Shown here: positions 44,859-60,974 of the stretch, one piece after another | How the letters are laid out: every line of letters begins with the position of its first letter | How positions within the stretch are numbered: the stretch's first letter is position 1 | Assembly: GCF_900110085.1 (NCBI RefSeq) | Contig: NZ_FOCK01000003.1 | Coordinates: 361,991-425,990 of the forward strand | Length of the DNA stretch: 64,000 bases | Source: Prevotella sp. ne3005 | GTDB lineage: Bacteria; Bacteroidota; Bacteroidia; Bacteroidales; Bacteroidaceae | Direction: 5' to 3' | Program-made: the position numbers and the translations under genes | Notes under the pieces: model-generated | The model's input: the letters and a program-made list of their open reading frames with translations, nothing else | Database searches by the model: none | What the model was told of the DNA's origin: nothing

Positions 44859-47571
44859 TGTCACTATATTTTAGTAAATAGGTGTCGTATTGCGTCACGA
44901 AGGGATGGAAGGCGGCTGGAACAGCCTGCGGGCGGTCAAAGATCTTTGGCCATGAACTTGCATCGATGCGATAGATGCGGAAGTTGCCAGACAAAGTGCC
45001 CACCTCCTTGGAGATAACGGGGAAGGCACTTCTGGCGAACTTTGGACCTTGTCCCGAGACAGCCACATTAACGGTCATCACGATGCCACGGTCGCTCTGT
45101 TCGAAATTCATGTTCAGACTGTCGCCAACGATCAAGAGGCCATTACCATCTCGGCTACTGAAAAGGGCGGCATCCACACCCATACGGTTGCCCTCAAAGT
45201 AGAGATCGTCCATATGCTTCGCCCAGAAGCCGTAGCGATTGGCCTGATGGCGGCCCGGATAACTGGCAAAGGGCCCTTGTCCTGTCCATTGAACACGGTC
45301 AAAGGAGGAGTCAAGGAGATATGCTATGCCTAATTCTGACAGGAATACATTGGTGCTGTCAGGTGTCAGCGTGTAGCAGACCTTGGTAGCTGACCCCTCT
45401 TGAGTGGTCTGCATTTCAGCTTTGACGTATGGATTATCCAAAGGCTGAAGATACTTCTCGATACGCTGGTCTTTCAACTTGAGTTGTTCTGCCATCGTCG
45501 CCTTCCGACCAACACGAACCATCGGTCCTTCTTGTATGAGTGCCATGGGGTTGCCATTACCTATCCAATTCATTTGGGGCTTGTTTAACACAAAACTTTG
45601 ATGGAGGAATGTGTGACCCTGTGCATCCTCGATATCAAACTGAAGCAAGGAAAGTCCCTTCTGCTGGGGCAACTGTAACGGATATGAGGTTGTGGCATGG
45701 GGCGCACAGTCCGGGCTGAATGCGCCTCGGATGATCGTATCGCGGTTGTTCGTTAGAGTCCAATGGAATGTCACGTTATCTTTCAAGTTTAGAAAGTCGT
45801 AACGGTTGCAGATCTGTAGCATATTATCTTCAACAGCTGATACAAAGGCACGGGCGTAGTTGTGTTGAAGCTCGTAATAGTTGGGGAGTGGTGTTCGGTC
45901 AGCGTAGAGCAGGCCATCAGTACCCTGATTGCCACACATCTCGAAGCCACCCTCATCAGAGGTAAACACCCGTTCTTCATAGCCAAACCTGTCTTTCAAC
46001 CTGGCATGGAATGGCATTCCCTGGTCTACCCACTCCCAAACGCTGCCACCCGCTATACAGGGGGTTCGTTCAATGATCTCCCACTGGCGGTCGTGATCTT
46101 CGAGCGAGATGCCTAAGGTGTGACAATACTCGGTGAAAATGACAGGACGGTCTGCCCGCTGATAGAAATCGGCTATCTGCGAAGTAGAAGGATAATGAGG
46201 TGTATAGATATCGGCCACCTTGGGGAAGTTGTAGTTAAATTTGCGGAAGTAGCTGCCCACTTGCGGATAACAGATGGGGCGTGAGGAATCTAGCTCGCGT
46301 TTTACATAGTCGCCCAACCGGATGCAGATATCCGTCAAAGGATTCTCATTGCCCAGGCTCCACATCAGTACCGACGCATGGTTCTTGTCACGGCGGATAG
46401 TTGCTTGTGCGCGTTGCTGGAGCACTTCATAATAGGTAGAGTCATAGAGGTTCTTGTCTCCATAGCCAAAAGGCACTTCATTGATGATATAGAATCCTAA
46501 CGAGTCTGCCAATTCATAGAAACGAGGCTCACGAGGATAGTGCGAGGTACGGATATAGTTGATAGAAGCTTCCTTCATCAGCTTCATATCCTTCAGGATA
46601 GAAACCTCGTCAATCACCTTCACCGTCTTGGGGTCAGTAGAGTGAGAGGTGACACCACGCAATTTGATAAGCTGTCCATTGAGTTTCAGAATATTTCCAT
46701 CGATTGTCAGCTCTCGGAAACCAAATTTATGCTCAAAGGTTTGGAGGGGTTTACCCTTCTGTGAGAGGGTTGTGCGCAGGGTATACAAATATGGCGTCTC
46801 TGCCGTCCAAAGATGAGGTTCAAAGACCGTCAAATAATCTCCATTCGCTCCTGACACCCAGTTGCCTTGAGCATCGAAAATGTCATGATTGACCTCTGTA
46901 CTTTTATCTGCATGAACGACCTCAGTTTTAACCATCACCGTTCCATCATTCTTCGTTCGTATGGTTAGATCTCCCAGATGAGTATTGGGAACCGCCATCA
47001 GTGTCACATCACGGAAGATGCCACTGGGCGTCCAATCATCGTTGTAGTCGAAATCACTGCCAGGGAACTGGGAGATGACACGCATGGCCAACTGCTGTTC
47101 ACCCCAACCTCGTCCCCTCCCCTTAAGGGGGGTAAGGAAATCCGTGATATCGAAGAGCGACGTGTTATAGCCGGAACGCCATGAACCGACGGCCTTACCA
47201 TTAATCCACAGGTCATAGCCATAAAGCACACCATCAAAGCGAATGATAATACGTTGACCGTTCCATGCCGCAGGCACTGTAAACTTTGTCCGATAATAGC
47301 CTGTCAACGAGTCGGCTTTATGATAGGTTGGCTTACAGAAGCCATACGCCTCCCAACATCCTGGCACGGGAATCATACGCCAGGTGTCATCAGCAGGAGG
47401 AACTGTCTTTTCGTCCGTGATACCCTCTACCACCTTCAGCTTCCACTCTCCATTCAGACTCTTTTTCATCTGTGGTTCAGTCACAGGTAATATACCCTGA
47501 AAGGCATCAGTCACCTGAGCCTGAACAATGGCTGCAAATAAACAAAAGCTAATAAACAATAACCGTCTCAT
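44830..47571 (-). CDS. GH2 family glycoside hydrolase
   Basis: The 913-residue protein has a signal peptide (MRRLLFISFCLFAAIVQAQ) and the GH2 order: jelly-roll sugar-binding domain (about 35-220), Ig-like domain (220-320), TIM barrel (about 320-610) and C-terminal beta domains. The acid/base Glu is in WSLGNENPL (about 406) and the nucleophile Glu in VIFTEYCHT (about 479). WVDQG and the general form suggest beta-galactosidase, but GH2 also includes arabinosidases and glucuronidases. Residues about 147-157 (PLKGRGRGWG) look like an in-frame insertion. The gene is 2 bases downstream of the propeller-DUF362 gene. Its 3' end overlaps the convergent GH43 gene. Confidence 0.9.
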   Translation of the reverse strand: MRRLLFISFCLFAAIVQAQVTDAFQGILPVTEPQMKKSLNGEWKLKVVEGITDEKTVPPADDTWRMIPVPGCWEAYGFCKPTYHKADSLTGYYRTKFTVPAAWNGQRIIIRFDGVLYGYDLWINGKAVGSWRSGYNTSLFDITDFLTPLKGRGRGWGEQQLAMRVISQFPGSDFDYNDDWTPSGIFRDVTLMAVPNTHLGDLTIRTKNDGTVMVKTEVVHADKSTEVNHDIFDAQGNWVSGANGDYLTVFEPHLWTAETPYLYTLRTTLSQKGKPLQTFEHKFGFRELTIDGNILKLNGQLIKLRGVTSHSTDPKTVKVIDEVSILKDMKLMKEASINYIRTSHYPREPRFYELADSLGFYIINEVPFGYGDKNLYDSTYYEVLQQRAQATIRRDKNHASVLMWSLGNENPLTDICIRLGDYVKRELDSSRPICYPQVGSYFRKFNYNFPKVADIYTPHYPSTSQIADFYQRADRPVIFTEYCHTLGISLEDHDRQWEIIERTPCIAGGSVWEWVDQGMPFHARLKDRFGYEERVFTSDEGGFEMCGNQGTDGLLYADRTPLPNYYELQHNYARAFVSAVEDNMLQICNRYDFLNLKDNVTFHWTLTNNRDTIIRGAFSPDCAPHATTSYPLQLPQQKGLSLLQFDIEDAQGHTFLHQSFVLNKPQMNWIGNGNPMALIQEGPMVRVGRKATMAEQLKLKDQRIEKYLQPLDNPYVKAEMQTTQEGSATKVCYTLTPDSTNVFLSELGIAYLLDSSFDRVQWTGQGPFASYPGRHQANRYGFWAKHMDDLYFEGNRMGVDAALFSSRDGNGLLIVGDSLNMNFEQSDRGIVMTVNVAVSGQGPKFARSAFPVISKEVGTLSGNFRIYRIDASSWPKIFDRPQAVPAAFHPFVTQYDTYLLKYSDITSQHSPRW
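47114..47130. repeat. Repeat-like GC-rich palindrome inside the GH2 gene
   Basis: The bases CCCCTCCCCTTAAGGGG contain the perfect 12-base palindrome CCCCTTAAGGGG (47119-47130). They encode part of PLKGRGRGWG, a segment out of character with the domain around it. The same kind of sequence is, from memory, a dispersed repeat in Bacteroidota genomes. Confidence 0.55.
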
Positions 47572-47573
47572 AG

Positions 47574-49694
47574 TTATAACTTCTTATATTTCAGGTCTAT
47601 CTTGGTGTACTTATGGTCTTTATTCCAGTGCTCAAAAAGTCCGAGAGGCTGTTCTAAGGGCTTACCTTCCTGCTTATAGACAGTACCACTGGGGGCGTAC
47701 GGTATCGAAGCCGCCTCGCGCAGATACTCATCGCAATAGTTTAGGCTACCAAACTCCGGCCATTCGCCAATCAGGATATCCATGCCAACAGCATCGCATG
47801 CCACCTCGTCTTGAGACACAATCAACGAACAAGCCCAGTCGCCATTAAATGGTTCCTTCTGCCATTTGGGGGCAGGTGCACCATTCACGTCACGAGAGCC
47901 GTATGTACCGTCGATTATCAGGAGCAAAGCCTTTTGTCCCATATCTTTATGCGCCATCCAATCCACAAACGTTTTATAACCCGGTTTCCCATGACGTTTG
48001 TCCTGACTGATGTTGTTGTGAGAATTCTGCCGCCAGAGCAAATTGATGTCAGTAGCTCCGTACCAGTTTTTCGTGGTCAGCGTAACGCCAGGTCCAGAGT
48101 GTGTCTTCAGCAGTGCACTGTTGATGAGGTAATCGGCATCCACTATACATTTGGCCAGTCCCCGTGCCATCTTACCATTATCTACTGAATATACAATCTG
48201 CTCAGGATAGTATTCACACTTTTGGCGTCCGTCGCCTCCAATATTGTCAATGAACACCACCTCAGGGAACTCCCTGTGTACCTTATTATATATAGAGTCT
48301 GTGATAGCACGACTTGGCTCACAGAGTGTGATATCCTGCTGGCGGACACCCCCGTCGCGAACCATTGAGCGCACCAGTGCCAAGGTGACAAAGGGTGATG
48401 AGTTCAATTCTATCGTATCGTGATGTGTAATGGCATTGTTGATGTTCAGCTTTACAGCAATCTTCTCGCCTCGTTTATAACCGCGGTTACCACGCCCGTG
48501 GGTCTTGTTGAAATGCTTGAACAAGGCTTTCCATGCCTTCTGGGGTGTGGGCTCTCCTGTCAGTTGGATGACAGCCTCAGCCATCATGGCATCGGCCTTA
48601 TCCTGATCATTCCAGCGATCCTCCACCCATAATCCAGTCCTGCCATCCCACTTGGCCACACCAGGACTGTGAATCCAGGCCACACGACCCGGATGAATAC
48701 CACAGCCTGTGCCTATCGGTTCGTTTGGCCCGACAAAGAGTTTGGGAAACTGGGGGTTGAACTCACCGAAGAACAGACGATCGCGGTTGACTGCATCATC
48801 TAAAAGCTGGATGGTGGTAGATGGTCCCAAATCAGGATCCTTCCATGCACGAAGTTGCCAAACCACCTTTCCTTCCTTGCCTATCTCCACAGCCTGCACA
48901 GGGGCATTGGCAGAATCCATAGGCTCCTTATTCCATTCGTTATACCAATTGTTGATAATATGGTTGCCGTTCTTCAGTCGGACCGTCTTTTGAGGCTGTG
49001 TGATGCCGAAGTCTGTTGTGTTCATCTCCCAGACGGTTTCTCCCAGGCGGGTAATCTCCTGAAGATGTCCTTTTCGTCCGGTAATCAAGAGATTTCCCTT
49101 GGGCAGTTCCTGTACAGACCAGGGTAGGAAACCTTCCCAACGGTCAACTTCCTTACCATTGCTGTTGTACTCATGAATACAGCCCAAAGCCATATTCGCT
49201 ATGAGAAGTGTACCACGAGAGGTGAGGCGCGCATTGCGGAACTGACCATGAACAGACCCTTTTTCTGATGTCGGCAATTCGAACTCCCTCACAATTCGCT
49301 TCGACGGAATCTCCATCACCACCCCCTTGGCAGGCTTACCGTTTTGGATAAACACCACATGCGTTTGGCCGATAGGCTGGATGGTGTGAATCTCCGTACC
49401 CTCTGGAGCGCCATACTGCCAAACGGTCTGACCGTCTTGTGTCACCTCGGCTATGCCATATTGATGAGCCATAAGGATATGCCCGTCTGTCATCAAAACG
49501 GCATCGCTGATCTCCCCCCGCCTTTGTTTATCTTCAAAAGTCCAAGACACATGTCCATCCTTGACGATGAACATTCTCATTCGCTTGCTTTGCCCGGCAT
49601 AGAAGAAATGATGCCTGGCAAGGCTCATATCCACATCCTGCGCCAGCATACCCAGCGCCAGCATTAACAATAATGATAATGTAACTTTTCTCAT
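47574..49694 (-). CDS. Beta-propeller / DUF362 fusion protein
   Basis: The ATG at 49694 gives 706 residues with a signal peptide (MRKVTLSLLLMLALGMLAQ). The N-terminal half (about 20-330) has WD/PQQ-like propeller repeats (GHILMAHQYGIAEVTQDGQT, LPKGNLLITGRKGHLQEITR). The C-terminal half (about 380-690) matches DUF362, with VKLNINNA, VDADYLINSALLKTHSGPGV and LLLIIDGTYGSRD. DUF362 proteins in other bacteria often carry ferredoxin domains; none is present here, and no Cys clusters are seen. Function is unknown, and exported DUF362 proteins in polysaccharide loci are not well studied. It forms an operon with GH2. Confidence 0.8.
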   Translation of the reverse strand: MRKVTLSLLLMLALGMLAQDVDMSLARHHFFYAGQSKRMRMFIVKDGHVSWTFEDKQRRGEISDAVLMTDGHILMAHQYGIAEVTQDGQTVWQYGAPEGTEIHTIQPIGQTHVVFIQNGKPAKGVVMEIPSKRIVREFELPTSEKGSVHGQFRNARLTSRGTLLIANMALGCIHEYNSNGKEVDRWEGFLPWSVQELPKGNLLITGRKGHLQEITRLGETVWEMNTTDFGITQPQKTVRLKNGNHIINNWYNEWNKEPMDSANAPVQAVEIGKEGKVVWQLRAWKDPDLGPSTTIQLLDDAVNRDRLFFGEFNPQFPKLFVGPNEPIGTGCGIHPGRVAWIHSPGVAKWDGRTGLWVEDRWNDQDKADAMMAEAVIQLTGEPTPQKAWKALFKHFNKTHGRGNRGYKRGEKIAVKLNINNAITHHDTIELNSSPFVTLALVRSMVRDGGVRQQDITLCEPSRAITDSIYNKVHREFPEVVFIDNIGGDGRQKCEYYPEQIVYSVDNGKMARGLAKCIVDADYLINSALLKTHSGPGVTLTTKNWYGATDINLLWRQNSHNNISQDKRHGKPGYKTFVDWMAHKDMGQKALLLIIDGTYGSRDVNGAPAPKWQKEPFNGDWACSLIVSQDEVACDAVGMDILIGEWPEFGSLNYCDEYLREAASIPYAPSGTVYKQEGKPLEQPLGLFEHWNKDHKYTKIDLKYKKL

Positions 49695-49714
49695 CTTACT
49701 CTTTATTTTTGTTG

Positions 49715-49722
49715 CAAATATA
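49715..49722 (-). promoter_or_regulatory. Candidate -7 box for the DUF362-GH2 operon
   Basis: TATATTTG on the minus strand, 20 bases before the ATG. No TTTG is seen at the -33 distance. Confidence 0.5.
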
Positions 49723-49760
49723 ATCAAATTATTCTAAATACACTCGTTTTTTTATGAAAA

Positions 49761-49791
49761 GTCCTCATCACTGTCGCTACAGCATGAGGAC
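49761..49791 (-). terminator. Terminator after the 132-residue orphan gene
   Basis: GTCCTCAT (49761-49768) and ATGAGGAC (49784-49791) form a perfect 8-base stem with a 15-base loop. On the minus strand it is followed by CTTTTCAT and an A run, and it lies about 40 bases after the upstream gene's stop. Confidence 0.65.
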
Positions 49792-49830
49792 ATTTCTTCT
49801 AACTAATTTTAACTAACATGTAACCAACTA

Positions 49831-50229
49831 CTAATTTACAATTAAATGTGTATCCCATAAAACAACCTTCAAACGTTTACATTCTGCGACCACTTGTTTT
49901 AATTCCTCTAAAACAGAGTCCTCATCTCCCAAAGATATGAGAAGATAGGAATTCCTATCCTCCATGATTCTGAATAGTTGCATCATTTTCTTCGATGTAA
50001 GGCTGATTTGAAGTGTATGCAGTTTATCACAAGAGATAGCCACTCCCTGCATGCCACGATTCATCAGGTCCCATGCCCGTCTGGCAAGGTTCTGGAGAGT
50101 ACAGTCCATCATCCCGAAGACAATGTATTTATTCGGATCGTTCCTGTTGCTTTTAGAGAAACTATCCAATTTCTGAGCTATAACTTCTTCTTGAAGTACA
50201 ATGGCCGTTGAGTCATTTATCATATACAT
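49831..50229 (-). CDS. Unrecognised 132-residue cytosolic protein
   Basis: The ATG at 50229 gives 132 residues (MYMINDSTAIVLQEEVIAQK), and an earlier TTG is less likely. There is no signal peptide or membrane segment. The pattern of strands and helices (AIVLQEE, KYIVFGMMDCTLQNLARRAW, GVAISCDKLHTLQISLTSKK, YLLISLGDEDSVLEELKQVV, RLKVVLWDTHLIVN) suggests a small alpha/beta fold, with some likeness to STAS or receiver-like folds in layout only. I do not recognise a family. It lies divergent from the hybrid regulator, with a -7 box at 50252 and a terminator downstream, so it is a monocistronic gene. Coding potential looks good. Confidence 0.65.
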   Translation of the reverse strand: MYMINDSTAIVLQEEVIAQKLDSFSKSNRNDPNKYIVFGMMDCTLQNLARRAWDLMNRGMQGVAISCDKLHTLQISLTSKKMMQLFRIMEDRNSYLLISLGDEDSVLEELKQVVAECKRLKVVLWDTHLIVN

Positions 50230-50251
50230 AATCAATAGTTTTTTCTATCTG

Positions 50252-50259
50252 CAAAGGTA
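50252..50259 (-). promoter_or_regulatory. Candidate -7 box for the orphan gene
   Basis: TACCTTTG on the minus strand about 22 bases before the ATG. No convincing -33 element. Confidence 0.5.
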
Positions 50260-50355
50260 CTCATAATCTGCCACATCCTACCTGTAGAAATCCGTCAAAA
50301 ATAGTACAGAAATCTGTCATTTCTCGTCTTTTACTCAAAAAGAGGCAGGAAACAC

Positions 50356-50386
50356 TTTGTTACCTTATTATTTTTATTTATTTTTG
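50356..50386 (+). promoter_or_regulatory. Promoter for the hybrid two-component regulator
   Basis: TTTG (50356-50359), 19-base spacer, TATTTTTG (50379-50386). The ATG at 50400 follows 13 bases later, so the leader is very short. Confidence 0.72.
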
Positions 50387-50399
50387 CAACAGAATACAA

Positions 50400-53300
50400 A
50401 TGACAGGTATGTTTCGTCGTCTTTTCCATTTCATAACGATTATCGTATGGTCTCTTTCTGTTGAAGCTCAAGAGTTCCATGCTTCACGACATATCACTTC
50501 TGCCAGTGGACTGTCGAACGACTTTGTAATCTCACTGGCTATGGACGGGAATGGCTATGTATGGGTAGCCACAGAAGCCGGAGTGAACAGGATAGCAGGA
50601 AATGTTTGTCAACCATTTCCCTTGACAGAACAAGTTTCCGGGCATCGCATTACCGCCCTTTACTGGCACGAACCGTCAGATCAGATGCTGATAGGCACGG
50701 AGAACGGGTTGACTATCTATAATCCAAAATCAGGCACAACACGACAACTTACCGATAAGGAAGGATTAGCACCTTCAAGTATCAATGCCATTGTCAACAC
50801 TGACAATGAAGATTTGTGGATTATACATGGTAATGGGCAAGTATCAAGGCTAAATGGTCGCACATTTCAGATTACCAATATCAAACTAAGCCAGCCCCAT
50901 AGCAACCGCTGCGCATTAGATGATAAAAGGGGGAATCTCTATATTGGACATAGTAGAGACGGTATGACGGTTGTGAAGCAAAGTGATGGCACTTCTATTA
51001 ATTATCAGCATCATCCAAACAACCCAAATAGTCTGCCAGGAAATAATGTCCGTTGTATCTATCAAGACGCCTACTACCGTATCTGGGTTGGAACGGATAG
51101 AGGTCTGGCTCTCTTTCACCCTGAAACGTCGTCTTTTTCAAAGGTCACACCTTTGCCTGATGACCATGACGACAATGTTTATGACATTCTGCAAGTGAAT
51201 GATAGTACACTCTGGGTGGCTACTGATATCGGCGGGATAAAAGTGGTTAGGCCCAATCATATTGGAAAAGACGGTCATTTGCACTATGATACCACAACAA
51301 TAAAACTCACATCGCTTAACACACGATGCCTCAAACAAGACGAATACGGAAACATCTGGGTTGGCAACCATAGTACAGGCGTGGATTTTATCAGTATCCT
51401 AAAATCAGACTTCAACCTGTTGGACTATAAAGATCCAGAGAATGATTACTACCCTGTTAATTCTATTGTAAAAGATACAGGACATGGTTTCTTGGTTGCC
51501 AGCGAAACAGAACTTACACAATGGCAGAATGGTAAGATAACGGGGCGGTGGAGTTACAAGAATAAAACACGCAGGGCATTCCATTCCCCTCGTTGTATGA
51601 TGGTAGATCATTGGGGGCATGTATGGATAGGTCTCGACGATCAAGGCATATATCGTTTTGACAAAAAGGATGGTCGCTTCTCTCATGTCGAGATGAGTCC
51701 TGAAGGTTCTGATATTCACACCTTTGCGGAAGATACCGATGGGAGCATATGGATAGGGGGAGAATTCGGAATATATAAATATATTGATGGGAAGGTTTCT
51801 CGTCAGGAGACCATTAGTCGGATTGTCCGAGCTCCTGCCACTTGCATTCTCAATACCGCCCCTCATCAGTTATTCATTGCTACACTTGGCGATGGCATAT
51901 ACTCCTATAATATGAAGACAAAGACCTGCCGGCATCTGAATGTTCAGAATGGACTTCCTTCCAGTAAAATCAACCAGACCATCCGAGATCAGCATCAAGG
52001 TCTCTGGCTGGCGACAGATGCAGGTCTTGTTTATTTGGAGGACCCCATCAATCTGACGGGCATCAGAATCTTCAGTCAGGAACATGGGCTGGCCGACAAT
52101 CATATTTTAGCTTTACAGCAAGATCATGATGGGAGAATATGGATGTCGACATATTCGGGAATCTCTTGTTTTGTGAAAAGCACGGGCAAATGCCATAACT
52201 ATAATCATCAGGAAACTCGGGTGTCTGGTGGCTATATAAATGGAGCGGCCATGACCGATGCCGACGGAGCCATCTATTTCGGATCGGCTTTTGGCGCCTG
52301 CTATTTCAAACCAGAACAATTAAATGACCAGATGGAGATGTCAGACGTACAGATTGTGACGTTTGAAGCCTATAATCCTGTAGGGCGGAATACAGAGATG
52401 ATTCAGCTGACACCTGACTCCCAAAGGTATATCCATACCACATATGAACAGAATACCATTCGCCTGACATTTACTGTACGGAACTACGCACAGAAAGACT
52501 TTGTGGAGTATTCCTACATGATGAAAGGGATGGATGGAAAATGGTATAATATCGGCAATGACCATGATGTAGTCTTCCGAGGACTGCGCCCAGGGCACTA
52601 CACCTTTATCTTAAGAGCAAAACTCAGAAGCCAGGATTGGGGTGATGCCAAGGAAACACAACTCGAAATATATATCGCTCCTCCTCTTTGGCAAACATGG
52701 TGGGCCTACCTGCTTTATGCACTGATGATGATCTTATGGAGCACATGGCTCGTGCGTTCCTACAAAAACAAATTGGCTTTGCGCGCTTCACTTGAACTGG
52801 AGAAACGAGAAAACCAGCAAAAACAGAATATGAACGAGGAACGTCTCCGATTCTTCACCAACATCACCCATGAGCTGCGTACACCCCTGACACTCATCCT
52901 TGGGCCGCTTGATGATCTGATGGATGACCGGCAACTGCCAGCATCAAGCCGTCGACTGGTAGCCATGATCCAGAAGAGTGCCAAACGGCTACAAAGACTC
53001 ATCAATGAGATCATGGAGTTTCGCAAAACCGAGACACAGAACCGCCGGCTCACCGTGGCACGAGGTGACATCGGTCAACATGTGCGTGAGATTTGCCTGA
53101 ACTACAAAGAACTCTACCGTAATCCCAAAGTTCAGTTTGTTTACAATATCGCTGAGAATCTGCCATCCGTCTGGTTCGACTCGGAAATCATCACGACCAT
53201 TCTGAACAATTATCTGTCGAATGCCATCAAATATACGGAACAAGGCAGTATCACTACCACTGTACAGGCAGAAGCCGACAGATGTATAAGAATCTCCGTG

Positions 53301-54355
53301 GCAGATACAGGATATGGCATTTCCCCCGACGCACTACCCCACATCTTCGAACGCTATTATCAAGCCAACGGTAGTCATCAGGCCTCAGGTACGGGAATCG
53401 GCCTTGCCTTGGTAAAGTCGCTGGCCGACCTCCACGAAGCTCAGGTCAGTGTAGACAGCCATGAAGGACAAGGCAGTCGGTTTACCCTTTCATTAGACAT
53501 CCACAACAACTATCCCAATGCTCTTCACAAAGAAGATCAGGAAAATGAAGAATTAAGAATGAAGAAAGAAGTGTTTCCTTCGGCTCCTTTACTTCTTGTG
53601 GTGGACGACAATGCCGACATCCGTCAATACATTGCCGACTCCTTCTGTGATGACTTCCGCATCAGTCAGGCTACGAACGGAGAAGAAGGGGTTCAGATGG
53701 CCAAGGAACAAATTCCAGACATCATCATCAGCGATATTATGATGCCGAAGCTAAACGGCATCCAGCTTACCCACCAACTAAAAGAAGATATCCGCACCAG
53801 CCATATCCCCATTATTCTTCTGACTGCCAAGAATACCGACGAAGACAAGGAAGATGGCTATGACAGTGGTGCCGACTCATACCTGACAAAGCCATTTACT
53901 ACCAAATTGCTGGCCAGTCGTATCCAGAACTTACTCACTTCCCGCCGCCGCTTGGCAGAATACATCACACATCACCCAGAAATGGCTGAAGAGGATACTT
54001 CTTCTACCGTCACTCCACAATTAGGACGCTTAGACAGAGAGTTTCTTGACAAGCTGAATGGTATCATCCGCGACAACGTGATGAGTCAGGATATCGGCCT
54101 GCCATTCATCACTGATAAGATGGCGATGAGCCATAGTACCTTCTACCGTAAGGTGAAAGCCCTGACAGGCTTGACCGCCAAGGAATATATCCGGAAGTTC
54201 CGCTTGCAGCACTGCTACCACTTGCTCGAAAGCGGTGAGTATAATGTCAACCAGGCAGCCATGATGACTGGTTTCAACCAGATGGCACACTTCCGGGAGA
54301 CATTCAAAAACGAGTTTGGCATCCTGCCATCTGAAGTCTTCAAAAGAAAGAAATT

Positions 54356-54359
<4 letters not shown>
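50400..54359 (+). CDS. Hybrid two-component system regulator (HTCS)
   Basis: The 1319-residue inner-membrane protein contains a whole signalling path. A signal/anchor (about 4-24) is followed by periplasmic propeller repeats (about 25-690, DGNGYVWVATEAGVNRIAG), a Y_Y_Y domain (about 690-760), a membrane helix (about 768-788), HisKA with His824 in FTNITHELRTPLTL, and HATPase (NNYLSNAIKYTEQ, ADTGYGISPD, ASGTGIGLAL). A receiver has Asp1112 in IIISDIMMPKLNG, and the AraC helix-turn-helix spans about 1220-1319. Such proteins bind oligosaccharide breakdown products directly and switch on the cognate locus. An ATG at 50409 is an alternative start. The gene overlaps GH28 by 4 bases. Pectin-derived fragments are the inferred signal. 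Confidence 0.96.
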
Positions 54360-60573
<6,214 letters not shown>

Positions 60574-60591
60574 AAGTCTGCATTTTGGCTA

Positions 60592-60621
60592 CAAAGATAC
60601 AAAAAACGAGAGAAATACAAA
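60592..60621 (-). promoter_or_regulatory. Promoter for GH29-GH2
   Basis: TATCTTTG (60592-60599) on the minus strand with TTTG (60618-60621) 18 bases upstream. The palindrome array C lies just upstream of the -33 element. Confidence 0.72.
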
Positions 60622-60644
60622 AGAAAAACGTACTATTCTTTTTA

Positions 60645-60745
60645 TTCCCACGGTGGGAACACTTTATTCCCACGGTGGGAACTGTTGGAAAGTCGTAAGT
60701 AAAGTGTCAGCATTCCCGTAGCGGACGCTGAGAAAGTCGTAAGCG
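60645..60745. repeat. 22-base-phased palindrome array C
   Basis: TTCCCACGGTGGGAA occurs at 60645-60659 and 60667-60681, start-to-start 22 bases. AAAGTCGTAAG follows at 60689 and again at 60733 (44 bases, twice 22), with CGT or CGG centres roughly in the same register. The arms differ from arrays A and B, but the period and central CGG are shared. The array is upstream of the GH29 promoter. Confidence 0.75.
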
Positions 60746-60786
60746 GACGTCGGGTAATCTGTAGTTTTTGTCAGAAAACCCTCCAT

Positions 60787-60887
60787 CCCTCCCGTCAATG
60801 GCCCGGAAGCCCTTTATATAAAGGATTCTTTGATTTTCATCCCTCCCTTGATCCCTCCCGTCATCTCTCCCATATCCCTCCCGTCTG
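60787..60887. repeat. CCCTCCCGTC short repeats and a palindrome
   Basis: ATCCCTCCCGTC or a one-to-three-base variant appears at 60787, 60841, 60853, 60865 and 60876, with a period of 11-12 bases in the last four. A 14-base perfect palindrome, CCTTTATATAAAGG (60813-60826), lies between the first copy and the rest. This occupies the gap between GH29 and GH115; no ORF is credible here. Confidence 0.7.
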
Positions 60888-60903
60888 CTCTCCTCACACA
60901 TCA

Positions 60904-60930
60904 AGAGCGCCCTGTCATCACGACAGAGTG
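60904..60930. other. Hairpin downstream of GH115
   Basis: GAGCGCCCTGTC (60904-60915) pairs imperfectly with a GACAGAGTGCTC arm ending near 60932, with a short loop. The loop-side sequence resembles the terminator at 63555. U-run support is weak, so this is only a candidate terminator for GH115. Confidence 0.45.
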
Positions 60931-60974
60931 CTCTCTCTATTTATCATTAACTAACATAAACCAAATATTATGGT

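Noticed and set aside
47114..47130. Insertion sequence end inside GH2
   Set aside because: No transposase, target duplication or inverted terminal repeats; only a short palindrome.
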